From Alteromonas sp. V450 (GTDB taxonomy: Bacteria > Pseudomonadota > Gammaproteobacteria > Enterobacterales > Alteromonadaceae), in assembly GCF_001885075.1 (NCBI RefSeq), contig NZ_MODU01000004.1, positions 3,100,001-3,164,000 of the forward strand: 64,000 bases of DNA. The letters run 5' to 3'. The translations under genes and the position numbers were made by a program. The notes below the pieces were generated by a model. It ran no database searches, had not been told where the DNA came from, and saw only the letters and a list, made by a program, of their open reading frames with translations. Shown here piece by piece: positions 33,351 through 42,175 of the stretch. The first letter of the stretch is position 1; each line of letters opens with the position of its first letter.

Positions 33351-34301
33351 ATGATTGTCGCGTTCTTCATTATTACTGGTTGTATCGTTGTATGTATCAG
33401 CTTTACTGCCAAAATTGACCGAAGCATAGCATCGAATTTCAATGCAAAAGGAAAGTTAACCCCTGTAAGTGGCGGACGTGTGCATTGGACTGTGCAAGGA
33501 AACGGCAACGGCCCCTCACTTATATGCATTCATGGCCTGCTTGGCAACAGCGACAACTTTTACGCGCTCACCAAACATCTTGAGAAGACTTACACCGTTT
33601 ACTGTGTTGATCGCCCAGGTAGCGGGTTTTCTCGCCGCGCACCAGAAACATCGGCTTCATTTGAAACGCAAAGCGCGATGCTTTTGGAATGGATGTCAAA
33701 AGAAGGAATTGATTCTGCGTTTTTAGTTGGGCACTCGATGGGGGGCGGCGTTGCACTTAGAATGGCAATTGATGCTCCCAACAAAATTAAATCCGTGTCA
33801 TTGCTATGCCCATTAACTACACCGCTCAAAAAAGGTGCAGGCCCATTATCCATGCTCTATATTCCCAACGAGATAGTACGCAACGTGTTGTCTAAGACTA
33901 TTGCCAGTCCACTAAGAGTAAAGGTTGGTAAAAAACAGACGAGGGAAATTTTTTCACCAGAACCCGTGCCACCATCATTTGCTATAGCGGGTGGCGGGCT
34001 TTTAGGGATACATTCTCGCAGCTTTTATGAGGGCAGCAAAGATACCGTATCTGCACAAGGCAGTTTGTTTAGACAAGAAAAGCGCTATAGCGAAATACGA
34101 TGTCCTGTGGGAATACTTTACGGGGAAAAAGACCGGATATTAGACCCTACACAGCACAGTAGCGCAGTAACGAGCAAAATACCTCACGCAAAAAGTAAGT
34201 TAATAAATAACGCAGGACATATGATCCCCATCACACAGCCGTTAGTGTGTGCTGAATTTATCAATGTTATAAACAAGTCTAACGCACTGCTAAACGATTA
34301 A
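33351..34301 (+). CDS. membrane-anchored alpha/beta hydrolase
   Basis: 316 residues. An N-terminal hydrophobic segment (VAFFIITGCIVVCISF) is followed by an alpha/beta hydrolase domain: ICIHGLLGNSDNFY (oxyanion HG), the nucleophile elbow VGHSMGGGVAL, the acid in YGEKDRILDP and the catalytic His in NNAGHMIPI. Substrate unknown; the family includes esterases, lipases and lactonases. Its stop overlaps that of the convergent antitoxin-like gene by four bases. Confidence 0.88.
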   Translation: MIVAFFIITGCIVVCISFTAKIDRSIASNFNAKGKLTPVSGGRVHWTVQGNGNGPSLICIHGLLGNSDNFYALTKHLEKTYTVYCVDRPGSGFSRRAPETSASFETQSAMLLEWMSKEGIDSAFLVGHSMGGGVALRMAIDAPNKIKSVSLLCPLTTPLKKGAGPLSMLYIPNEIVRNVLSKTIASPLRVKVGKKQTREIFSPEPVPPSFAIAGGGLLGIHSRSFYEGSKDTVSAQGSLFRQEKRYSEIRCPVGILYGEKDRILDPTQHSSAVTSKIPHAKSKLINNAGHMIPITQPLVCAEFINVINKSNALLND

Positions 34302-34744
34302 TGTAGCGCTACATTACGGTAACTAAGCGCATGATGTTGACTTGGGGCAGTAAAGGCAAACAATGACTGATTATGCCCGGTTTGCTTTAAACTGCGCAGC
34401 AAATCAGTCACACTATCTATACCGTCTTGCGTTTTGCACATCGCGTATGGGCTTGTATTTAAATCTATTTGGAAGCCATTAAACCATCCTCTCATTGCGT
34501 CAGTGTTCCCTTCTGACACGGTAATGAGTAAATGATACATACGAATAAACGCGAGCTGTTTTCGATACTCTGGGGAGCCACTCTCAAAGCCTAACAAAGT
34601 AGACTCTGCTAAATTCGAAGAAGAAATGCCTAATATTTCAGAAGCTTGCTTAATGCTGAGCCCTAACTCTTGATAGGCCCAAGTAAAGGCCTTTGTCACT
34701 ACGCTAGTTGGAAATAGTGTATTTTTCACGCGCGTACCTCGCAT
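34298..34744 (-). CDS. MbcA/ParS/Xre-type antitoxin (DUF2384), orphan
   Basis: 148 residues. An N-terminal Xre-like helix-turn-helix part (LGLSIKQASEILGISSSNL) is followed by a DUF2384-type domain near LLITVSEGNTDAMRGWFNGF, where antitoxins usually contact their RES-domain toxin. No RES toxin is adjacent: the next gene in the operon direction is the convergent hydrolase and the upstream gene is unrelated. It may be a solitary regulator or the remains of a toxin-antitoxin pair. Confidence 0.75.
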   Translation of the reverse strand: MRGTRVKNTLFPTSVVTKAFTWAYQELGLSIKQASEILGISSSNLAESTLLGFESGSPEYRKQLAFIRMYHLLITVSEGNTDAMRGWFNGFQIDLNTSPYAMCKTQDGIDSVTDLLRSLKQTGHNQSLFAFTAPSQHHALSYRNVALH

Positions 34745-34798
34745 ATTTATGTTTGTTTTTTACGACTTCACATAAAGCGTTGCGAAATACATACCAAA

Positions 34799-35245
34799 TT
34801 AACGCTTTGCGGCCACTGCGTTTTGATGAAGTGCTAGTGCTTCCATATCAATGTCATAAGCGAAACCTCGAAGCCACTCGAGGCCCTCTTCTAAGGTTTC
34901 AAAAAATGAAAATTCAACGCCTGTTTTTCGATATGAACGCTTGAGCTGCGCTTTCGTCATGGCCTTTGCAGTAGACTGCCCCATGACAAATGCTATATGA
35001 CTTAACCCCAACTGCTTTACCGCCGCTACTCTTTCACTGATGAAACTCTCTGCATCTGGCACTAACAGTGACTCTCCCATTACTGCAACCACATCTCCCC
35101 ATAAACGGGAATGCAAACATTCAGATTTGGGCCGATAGTCAGCAACAAATTCATTAACACATTCTATATTCCATGGCCCGTAGGCTTGTGTAACCATTAT
35201 CCCACCACAACGCGTAGTGATAAATTCACCATGTGCATACTGCAT
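34799..35245 (-). CDS. hypothetical protein, possible SpoIIAA/STAS-like fold
   Basis: 148 residues without signal or membrane segment. The order of strands and helices (IMVTQAYGPWNIECVNEFV, DVVAVMGESLLVPDAESF, HIAFVMGQSTAKAMTKAQL, FFETLEEGLEWLRGF) resembles SpoIIAA-like/STAS domains, in particular the final FxxxxEGLxWL helix, but I cannot be sure. It stands upstream of the antitoxin-like gene with a 54-base gap and may share a transcript with it. Confidence 0.6.
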   Translation of the reverse strand: MQYAHGEFITTRCGGIMVTQAYGPWNIECVNEFVADYRPKSECLHSRLWGDVVAVMGESLLVPDAESFISERVAAVKQLGLSHIAFVMGQSTAKAMTKAQLKRSYRKTGVEFSFFETLEEGLEWLRGFAYDIDMEALALHQNAVAAKR

Positions 35246-35345
35246 TTCATTCCCCGCATAGTTACAGAAGTAAAAAGCCCCCCTTACACACCAAGCATAT
35301 TCAGGGTATGTAAGGAGTATGGCTCAATTTTCACCCACATTGAAA

Positions 35346-35909
35346 TTATGCGCTTAAAATACCAATAAGTTCTGCAAAGGTTGGTTTACCCTGAATATCT
35401 AACGGCAATTTCAGCGCGCGGGCAATATCACTCACGCTGATCACACCACGCACCTCGTGCGATGCACGGTCCATTACCAAGCAGTGATGCTGACCATAGT
35501 TTTTAAGGGTTTCTATGACATCTCCTACACTCGATTTTACGAGCTCGCCAAAGTCAAACGACATAAGTGATGTTTTAATTCTCATACAGTCTGCTGCGCT
35601 GATTTCTGGACGAGTTATTCGCAACGCTGTCATACGCTTAATAAGTGCCTGTTCGCCAACATCTTGGTCTGTGATGATACCCACAAAGCGGTTATGCCTA
35701 TTTACAACCAGCATCATACGAACGTGTGATTGCCGCATAATCCCTTCAATCTTGTCGGCCCGTGTGCGCTCGTCGATAACGTGAGGCAAGTGTTGTTTGA
35801 AGTCCGTAAAGACCGCCATAGCAGAAGAATTAACAGTGACAGTGTTTTTAATTACCGGCCATGCTAATGCATCGATTGTTTCAGTTTTATAAAGATTCAA
35901 GGCGTGCAT
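35346..35909 (-). CDS. CBS-domain pair protein
   Basis: 187 residues with two CBS domains: one around residues 50-100 (RMMLVVNRHNRFVGIITDQDV) and one around 125-175 (HHCLVMDRASHEVRGVISVSDIARAL). CBS pairs bind adenosine nucleotides and act as sensors. No enzyme domain is fused. It is a stand-alone CBS protein; partner unknown. The spacing between the domains is longer than usual. Confidence 0.85.
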   Translation of the reverse strand: MHALNLYKTETIDALAWPVIKNTVTVNSSAMAVFTDFKQHLPHVIDERTRADKIEGIMRQSHVRMMLVVNRHNRFVGIITDQDVGEQALIKRMTALRITRPEISAADCMRIKTSLMSFDFGELVKSSVGDVIETLKNYGQHHCLVMDRASHEVRGVISVSDIARALKLPLDIQGKPTFAELIGILSA

Positions 35910-35951
35910 ACCTTTCTCCTAATCAATAGTTAAAAATGGTTTTCATAATGA

Positions 35952-36275
35952 TTAAGTGAAAGACGGTGGCCCTCGAATGATGTTAGCGCGCAGCCTAATT
36001 GAGGCTTTTGCATCAATCGCTTTACCAGCCGAAAATCGGTATTTTTCCAAGCCATTGGTGATGTTGAAAAACGAAATGCCATCGTCAATGTCGTCTTCAG
36101 ATACTTCAGAAGCGGCGCTTTCCCATTCTCTAATGAGGGTTGAAAGCGTATTTGCACTGTTCGACTGCCCCGCAATATTTTGCACACTTCTTCCCTCTCC
36201 CAATACGGAGACGGATACTAGTGATGAAAATAACGCTGGCAGAATAACGGCCAACAAAACGTACGAAGCGCGCAA
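35952..36275 (-). CDS. small exported protein of unknown function
   Basis: About 107 residues from a TTG at 36275, with AGAGG nine bases upstream; a TTG at 36284 is the other choice. A signal segment (SYVLLAVILPALFSSLVSV) is followed by an acidic region and SFFNITNGLEKYRFSAGKAI. No family is recognised. An opposite-strand open frame covers the same bases but lacks a signal peptide or ribosome site, so this strand is preferred. The existence of the gene is only moderately supported. Confidence 0.5.
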   Translation of the reverse strand: MRASYVLLAVILPALFSSLVSVSVLGEGRSVQNIAGQSNSANTLSTLIREWESAASEVSEDDIDDGISFFNITNGLEKYRFSAGKAIDAKASIRLRANIIRGPPSFT

Positions 36276-36645
36276 CGCGTACAACCTCTACTGAACTAAA
36301 CAACATTGAAGCAAGGCAGTCACTTTTGTTACTGCCTGTTTAAACTATAAGAGTATTTAGCGCGTTTAATAGAGGTGCTTAACCCATTTTAACGACCATT
36401 AAACGACACATCGTGGAAAACTAAACGTGTCGCAACTCAGGTTTGAGTGAGTTGCTTACTGTACATTCGTTCTAAAAACAAGAATAAACACTCCCATTAA
36501 ATGTGATGTTTAACCAACGTAATTAGAAATACACTAAATTCACTTGGTCCATTAGGTGTTTTTCAGCGGGCTTATAACGGTTGAGATGGCGGATTAACTT
36601 AAGGCGTGAACAACCTAACTGCTAGTAAATAATAACGGAAGTGAT
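36276..36645. other. intergenic region with two inverted repeats
   Basis: No gene is visible. AGGCAGT / ACTGCCT (36314-36337, 10-base loop, then GTTT) looks like a weak rightward terminator. GCAACTCA / TGAGTTGC (36432-36455) is a perfect 8-bp repeat with an 8-base spacer. The promoter of the cytochrome b561 operon must lie to its right, but I cannot place it. Confidence 0.5.
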
Positions 36646-37173
36646 ATGAAACCTAGATGGTCCAGACCTATAGTTATTTTGCATTGGATATCTGCCATTG
36701 CCATTGTCGGTATGTTTGCTTCAGGGCTGTGGATGGTCGACCTCACGTACTACAGTGACTGGTACAAGACGGCGCCCCATTGGCACAAGAGCGTTGGATT
36801 AATTTTGCTAACCATCACTACGATTCGCTTAGTCACACGCGTTGTTACTTCAAGGCCGCCGTCACATGGCGCTCCGTTTGAAAAAAGATTAAGTCGTATA
36901 GGCCATGGGCTTCTCTACACCTTGATTATCATGCTTTTCGCCAGCGGCTATTTAATTTCAACGGCCGATGAAAGAGGTATCGATGTATTTAATTGGTTTT
37001 CTGTACCTGCAATGGGGGAGTTCTTTGAAAATCAAGAAGACATTGCAGGAGAGGCCCATTTTTATATTGCGTGGTCAGTGATTGTATTGGCGATTATTCA
37101 CGCGCTGGCTGCGCTGAAACACCACTTTATTAGTAACGATGACACACTGAAGCAGATGTTACGGCTTCGATGA
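36646..37173 (+). CDS. cytochrome b561
   Basis: 175 residues with four membrane helices and the conserved His residues of bacterial cytochrome b561 (YodB/CybB type): VILHWISAIAI, APHWHKSVGL and the last helix AWSVIVLAIIHALAALKHHF. Two b hemes are held between helices. Proteins of this group move electrons between quinones and other acceptors, and some act as superoxide oxidases. A GGAAGTG site precedes the ATG. It is followed after 19 bases by a YceI gene, a common pairing. Confidence 0.92.
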   Translation: MKPRWSRPIVILHWISAIAIVGMFASGLWMVDLTYYSDWYKTAPHWHKSVGLILLTITTIRLVTRVVTSRPPSHGAPFEKRLSRIGHGLLYTLIIMLFASGYLISTADERGIDVFNWFSVPAMGEFFENQEDIAGEAHFYIAWSVIVLAIIHALAALKHHFISNDDTLKQMLRLR

Positions 37174-37192
37174 TATTGAGGAAAAAGGAGAA

Positions 37193-37762
37193 ATGATGAA
37201 GAAGTTAACACTTGCCTTGGCCGCTGCGCTGTCTTTAAGCACCGCTAACGCCGCAGATTATGTGATTGATAGCAAAGGCGCCCACGCGTCTATCAACTTT
37301 AAAATTCAACACTTGGGCTACTCGTGGCTTACGGGTCGCTTCAACGATTTTAAAGGTACTTTTAGTTACGATGACGCAGCCCCAAGCGCAGCAAAAATTA
37401 TGGTGACTATCGATACCGACAGTATCGACTCAAACCACGCAGAGCGTGACAAGCACCTTAAGAGCGACGATTTCTTAAACGTTGACGACTTTCCAGAAGC
37501 GAAGTTTGTCAGCACAAAAATTGTCAATAAGGGCAATGGTATGATGGATGTAATGGGTGATTTTACGCTTCACGGTGTGACAAAACCGATTACTATTGAA
37601 GCCAAAAAAATTGGCGAAGGTGAAGACCCATGGGGCGGCTATCGAGCAGGCTTTATGGGCACAACGATAATTGCACTTAAAGACTACGGCATAGACTATG
37701 ATTTAGGCCCAGCGTCGCAAACGGTAGAATTAGAGCTTCACGTTGAAGGCGTGAAGCAATAG
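37193..37762 (+). CDS. YceI-family periplasmic protein
   Basis: 189 residues with a signal peptide (LTLALAAALSLSTANA). The YceI lipocalin-like barrel is recognised by YVIDSKGAHASINFKIQHLG, NHAERDKHLKSDDFL and GDFTLHGVTKPITIEA. The family binds long isoprenoids such as polyprenols or quinones in the periplasm. It is cotranscribed with cytochrome b561, which fits a joint role in quinone redox or base/acid stress. Length is typical. Confidence 0.95.
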   Translation: MMKKLTLALAAALSLSTANAADYVIDSKGAHASINFKIQHLGYSWLTGRFNDFKGTFSYDDAAPSAAKIMVTIDTDSIDSNHAERDKHLKSDDFLNVDDFPEAKFVSTKIVNKGNGMMDVMGDFTLHGVTKPITIEAKKIGEGEDPWGGYRAGFMGTTIIALKDYGIDYDLGPASQTVELELHVEGVKQ

Positions 37763-37802
37763 CTATTTACATTTAGTCCCAGCGGACTAAATTTACGATT
37801 TT

Positions 37803-37830
37803 AGAAAGCCCCAAACATGGGGCTTTCTTT
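37803..37830. terminator. terminator after yceI, shared with the NADH dehydrogenase
   Basis: Perfect 10-bp stem (AGAAAGCCCC / GGGGCTTTCT) with an AAACAT loop, followed by TT. It lies between two convergent genes and can serve both. Confidence 0.85.
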
Positions 37831-37838
37831 ATATGTGG

Positions 37839-39131
37839 TTAGTGAAGCTTCAGCTTAGGGCTGATGGCCTGACTTAACTTCTTCACAAGGAGCTTTAGAG
37901 CACCTTTAATTTTTCCGTGTACAGCAAACTGGTGCATATTATACAAAGAAACGTAAACCAACTTAGCTAGACGCCCTTCAATGAACATACTGCTGTTTGA
38001 CAGTGACCCCATTAAGCTTCCAACAGTGCTGTATTTACTTAAGTGAACCAAGGATCCATAGTCCTTGTAAGTAAAATCTTTCGTGTCTTTTTGAGTAAAT
38101 AACGACGTTATATTATGCGCAACAATATCCGCCATTTGGTGGGCAGACTGCGCTCGAGGCGGCACCCATTTCCCATTTTCCTGCTGGAATCCACAGCAAT
38201 CGCCTAACACCCAAATATTCTTATGAGATGAACTGCGAAGCTGCTTATCAACAAGAATTTGATTGGCTCTGTTCGTTTCAAAAAGCGCAAGTTTTGTTAT
38301 GAAGTCTGGTGCTTTCACCCCCGCAGCCCACACCATTAAATCAGCATCAATCCGGCCACCGTCTTTTGTGATCAGCCCTTTCGCGTCAGCTTGAGCCACC
38401 ATAGTTTGCTCTTTAATGTCCACGCCCAATTTATGCAGTGCTTTTCTTGCAGAATTCGCTATGCGCTCTGGCAATGCCGGTAAAATTCTATCGCCAGCCT
38501 CGACTATTGCAATTTGAAGGCGCGAAGCCGACATGTCTGGCATGCCGTAAGCCTTAGACAAATTCGCCACATGGTGAAGCTGTGCAGCTAACTCTGTACC
38601 CGTTGCCCCAGCACCTACAATAGCGACTTTAATTTTGGCGTCTTTATCTTCTTGTTGATTAATGCGAATAAGCTGATTAAGAAGCGCACGATGAAAGCGT
38701 TCAGCTTGCTTTAACGAGTCGAGGAAGTAGCAATGCTCAGCAACGCCAGGTGTGCCAAAGTCGTTACTTACGCTGCCAACAGCGAGCACTAACTGGTCAT
38801 AATGAATTTCGCGTTCGGGCAAAACCTGTGTCCCTTCTTCATCGTTTAAAGGCGACAAGGTTATAGTTTGCGCTTGCGCGTTAAGCGAGCACATTTCACC
38901 TAATTGGAAGCGGTAATGATGAGCAGCAGCGTGAATGGCGTAGTCCACACCATCTGAATGTTTATCAATTACGCCGGCAGCCACTTCGTGTAATAGCGGC
39001 TTCCAGATATGGGTTCGACTGCGGTCGACGAGGGTAATTTCGGCTTTTTTCTTTCTCCCGAGGGTGCGGCTTAAGCGACTGGCTAATTCAAGACCACCAG
39101 CACCGCCACCAACAATTACTATTTTTTGCAT
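37839..39131 (-). CDS. ndh: type II NADH dehydrogenase-like flavoprotein
   Basis: About 430 residues from the ATG at 39131, which follows AGG at proper distance. The N-terminal FAD-binding motif is IVIVGGGAGGLELASRL; an NADH-binding motif lies at VAIVGAGATGTELAAQL; and the C-terminal FAD contact is NIWVLGDCCGF, followed by PPRAQSAHQMADIVAHNI. The C-terminal helical end helps membrane attachment. It passes electrons from NADH to quinone without pumping protons. The neighbouring cytochrome b561 also deals with quinones, but the genes are convergent. Confidence 0.9.
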   Translation of the reverse strand: MQKIVIVGGGAGGLELASRLSRTLGRKKKAEITLVDRSRTHIWKPLLHEVAAGVIDKHSDGVDYAIHAAAHHYRFQLGEMCSLNAQAQTITLSPLNDEEGTQVLPEREIHYDQLVLAVGSVSNDFGTPGVAEHCYFLDSLKQAERFHRALLNQLIRINQQEDKDAKIKVAIVGAGATGTELAAQLHHVANLSKAYGMPDMSASRLQIAIVEAGDRILPALPERIANSARKALHKLGVDIKEQTMVAQADAKGLITKDGGRIDADLMVWAAGVKAPDFITKLALFETNRANQILVDKQLRSSSHKNIWVLGDCCGFQQENGKWVPPRAQSAHQMADIVAHNITSLFTQKDTKDFTYKDYGSLVHLSKYSTVGSLMGSLSNSSMFIEGRLAKLVYVSLYNMHQFAVHGKIKGALKLLVKKLSQAISPKLKLH

Positions 39132-39316
39132 GGGTATACCTATTAACAATCATTCCACGTATGTCGCCTAACCTTTGCAAGCGCAATACATGGCGTGACT
39201 GAGACCCATGCTGATGCCTACAGACTACGCCTGATGCCGTTGGGGTACAAGCAAATCACGGCAATAGTCTGTATTTTCACGTTTAATAATTACCTATTAC
39301 CGTTGTTTATTTAACC

Positions 39317-41386
39317 CTACAACGTAAACGATGCTGTTATCATGAAGTTTCGAGGCCGTCCCGGAAAGTAACGTTGGCCTGTAAAGCTTGTAAAATCAGC
39401 GCGTTCAGCGTAGTTCGTATCAAATACATTATTAACCCGCGCATACAGCGTTACGTCTTCATTCACGCTATAACGTACACGCGCATGTACCAAGTCATGC
39501 CCCTCGTATTCGTTGAGATTTTCGGCGTCGGTGAAATAGCTTGAAACATGCTGCCACTCAAACTGCGTTTGTACCTTTCTTGATACATCAAAGCTTAAGC
39601 GAGTGTTAAACTGGAGTTTTGGCGCCGTATCAATATCGTTACCTTTAATGTCTTGTTCGCCTGAAAGCTGATTGTGCTCGTAGGTATGCCTTGCATAGGA
39701 ACCAGCAAAGTCTAGGCGAAGTGCGTTACTAAGCTGCTGGTCAAAAGACAGCTCTACGCCTCTGTGCCACGTTTCGCCATTGCTTACGTTGAAAAAGTTG
39801 CTATCGCGGTAAATAACATTATCTTTTTGCAGGCTGTAAAGGCTAAGCGTATAGCTGCCGTTAAATAGCATACCGGTAACACCCACTTCGATATTATCGG
39901 CCGTTACCGAGTCAAGATCAGCAACGGTCTGTGCACGCTGCAAGCGATAGAGCTCTGTTGCTTGAGGCGCGCGATAGCCTCTTGCAATACCGCCAAATAA
40001 CTGGGTTTCAGGGGTAAGTTGATAACGAAGTGAAAGCTTCGGGCTAAAGTTATCAAAGTCATTTTTACTATCTGCGGGTCTGGTGTATCTGCAGCCCCCA
40101 AAACCACACTGTGTGCCATCTTCGCGTACTCGACCTACATTCATATTGTTGGTGTAATCGTACCGCATAGACTCAAAGCGCCCGCCGACAGATATAGCCC
40201 AGTGTTCAGTTTGCCAATTAAAACTAAGGAAAGGTGCAATTAACGTGGCATCTACATCGTAATCGTAGTGCTTACCTACGGGGATAGTTTCAACCAAAAA
40301 AGCTGACCCTTCTGTCTCGCTGTCTTGTGACTGGGTCAATTCACCTTCTGTGTATTCTACGTCTAATCCTATATCCGCACTTAGACTGTCATTGATAACG
40401 TAATTGAACTGAGACAGCACGCCAATACCTTTTTGCGCATTCGTCTCTAGAGGTTTACCGGGTAAAAAGTGCATTCTGAAACGCATGTCCTGATTGCGTA
40501 TATAGGGCGTAATTGACAGCGCGTGCCCACCGTTAAAGCCAGTATCAAACTTGCTCCAGAACCTAAAACTCTCCGCCTTTCGAAATGCTTCTGGGTTTGG
40601 GTTGCTTTTGGCTATTTGTGTATTTTTGTAACTTTCAAACCCTTCGATATAGCCGGCGGTCTCTTGGTCTAGATGAGTATAGGTTAGCCCACTAGTTATA
40701 ACTGTGTTATCCCACTCTAGCCTATGACGAAGCGAGACTTTTTCTTGATCAACGCCTTCTTCATCTCTGTACCCAGTGTCTCTGGTAACACTAGCAGCAA
40801 TACCCACGCCGCTGTTTCCGAAGTCTTTCCCTTCTTTAAGCTTTACACGATGAAATCCATAAGACCCATAATCAACGCTAAGCTCCCCTTCGCCCTGGGT
40901 TGTGTCAGGGGTAATCACATTAATCACACCATGTATTGCATTAGAGCCATAAAGCGCTGACGCTGGCCCCTTCATTACATCAATACGCTGTGCAATTTCA
41001 CCGTGAGCTTCAAACAACTCGTTAATATTACAAAAACCTGCTGCACGTAACGCGATACCGTCTTCTGCTGCTAAAATTCCGCCGCACGCGCCTGCGCCGG
41101 TTAACACTGGCGAACGAAGGGCAGGCAAATACTCTTGCCCATTGCCCCTCTGCACGCCGGCACCCGCGATGTAATTTAGCGACTCTTGAATATGTTGAAA
41201 TGAAAGCAGCGAAATCGTTTCTTCTGAAATAGACGCCACTGCGTAGCCAGAAGCATTCACACTCCCTTTTATACGAGAAGATGTCGTTTCAATTCTTTCT
41301 ATTTCAGTGGTTTGTTCAGCAACGGCGGCATGCGAAAGCAAAGAAACCGTTAGCAACGACAGAGGAAAGCTTGGGGCAAAGCGCAT
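39317..41386 (-). CDS. TonB-dependent outer-membrane receptor
   Basis: 689 residues: a signal peptide (SLLTVSLLSHAAVAE), a plug domain (about 45-160, ending VMKGPASALYGSNAIHGVINVI) and a 22-strand barrel with the C-terminal FFPGRPRNFMITASF-type end (YFPGRPRNFMITASFTL). The plug has an unusual pair of Cys around ACGGILAAEDG and AAGFCNINEL. It takes up a scarce ligand using TonB energy. No Fur box or transport gene lies next to it, so the ligand is not clear; iron complexes, heme or other chelates are possible. Confidence 0.92.
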   Translation of the reverse strand: MRFAPSFPLSLLTVSLLSHAAVAEQTTEIERIETTSSRIKGSVNASGYAVASISEETISLLSFQHIQESLNYIAGAGVQRGNGQEYLPALRSPVLTGAGACGGILAAEDGIALRAAGFCNINELFEAHGEIAQRIDVMKGPASALYGSNAIHGVINVITPDTTQGEGELSVDYGSYGFHRVKLKEGKDFGNSGVGIAASVTRDTGYRDEEGVDQEKVSLRHRLEWDNTVITSGLTYTHLDQETAGYIEGFESYKNTQIAKSNPNPEAFRKAESFRFWSKFDTGFNGGHALSITPYIRNQDMRFRMHFLPGKPLETNAQKGIGVLSQFNYVINDSLSADIGLDVEYTEGELTQSQDSETEGSAFLVETIPVGKHYDYDVDATLIAPFLSFNWQTEHWAISVGGRFESMRYDYTNNMNVGRVREDGTQCGFGGCRYTRPADSKNDFDNFSPKLSLRYQLTPETQLFGGIARGYRAPQATELYRLQRAQTVADLDSVTADNIEVGVTGMLFNGSYTLSLYSLQKDNVIYRDSNFFNVSNGETWHRGVELSFDQQLSNALRLDFAGSYARHTYEHNQLSGEQDIKGNDIDTAPKLQFNTRLSFDVSRKVQTQFEWQHVSSYFTDAENLNEYEGHDLVHARVRYSVNEDVTLYARVNNVFDTNYAERADFTSFTGQRYFPGRPRNFMITASFTL

Positions 41387-41697
41387 TATCTATCCTTATG
41401 ATGACAAAATGTTTTTTTAGTAATGGGGCTAGTGTATCGTTAATTTAGGTAAGAATGGGTTAAAACTCGCTAAACTGTTACGACGCCTGATAATTAAGCA
41501 TGTCTCTGACCAATACGTTGGCGTAGACTTTGCAAAAAAACTTTACTGTCACAACATAAGTTTCAGTTCTATACACTGTTTTTTCTGTACGTTGATATAA
41601 CGCATATAGACTGACTGTGCGTCAATAGATAGCAGCAATGGGTTAATTACTCTTTGCCTGATGTAAAAACACCAAACTTTGTTCGCTGGAGGAACCA
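41387..41697. other. divergent intergenic region
   Basis: 311 bases between the TonB receptor and the DUF2721 gene. I see no gene and no Fur box; only the strong GGAGGA ribosome site at its right end that supports the TTG start at 41698. Confidence 0.5.
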
Positions 41698-42141
41698 TTG
41701 GACACACTTATTCCTAGTCTTTCACAGCTTATTGAATTTGCTGTTGCTCCCGTATTTTTACTCACCGGTATTGCAGGCTTTCTCAATGTAATGTCGTCTC
41801 GGCTGGGCCGAATATCAGACAGAGTTAGGGTGGCAGAGCGTCAAATTCACACGCTTTCCGACCCCCACATTGTGGACCGCTCTAAAAAAGAAATTAAAGT
41901 GCTATGGCGTAGAGTAAAAGTAATTAATTGGGCTATAGGCCTTTGCGTGGCGGCTGGTTTAATGGTGTGTACAGTTATCATGGCGCTATTTTCAGGTTCC
42001 TTGTGGGTAGTCGACTTGAAAATGCCCGTTATTGTACTTTTTATTCTTGCGATGATGTTTTTGATAAGTGCGCTGATTGTGTTTTTAATAGAAGTTAAAC
42101 TAGCTACCAACACCATCAATATGGTACGCACAATTCGCTAG
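41698..42141 (+). CDS. DUF2721 membrane protein
   Basis: 147 residues starting at a TTG behind GGAGGAACCA. The DUF2721 pattern is clear: SLSQLIEFAVAPVFLLTGIA, then NVMSSRLGRISDRVR, then two hydrophobic helices (INWAIGLCVAAGLMVCTVI, VIVLFILAMMFLISALIVF). These small inner-membrane proteins have no known function. It is a single gene converging on the nucleosidase. Confidence 0.88.
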   Translation: MDTLIPSLSQLIEFAVAPVFLLTGIAGFLNVMSSRLGRISDRVRVAERQIHTLSDPHIVDRSKKEIKVLWRRVKVINWAIGLCVAAGLMVCTVIMALFSGSLWVVDLKMPVIVLFILAMMFLISALIVFLIEVKLATNTINMVRTIR

Positions 42142-42147
42142 TAAAGC

Positions 42148-42168
42148 AGGCGAAGCATGGCTTCGCCT
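42148..42168. terminator. hairpin between convergent genes
   Basis: A 9-bp perfect stem (AGGCGAAGC / GCTTCGCCT) with an ATG loop lies between the two stops. It lacks a T run. Confidence 0.55.
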
Positions 42169-42175
42169 TGCAAAA

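Noticed and set aside
35956..36294. 112-codon plus-strand open frame
   Set aside because: The opposite strand gives a protein with a signal peptide and ribosome site; this one has neither.
41387..41697. Fur box expected before the TonB-dependent receptor
   Set aside because: I found no sequence close to the Fur repeat here, unlike the clear one at 23618, so iron regulation is not claimed.
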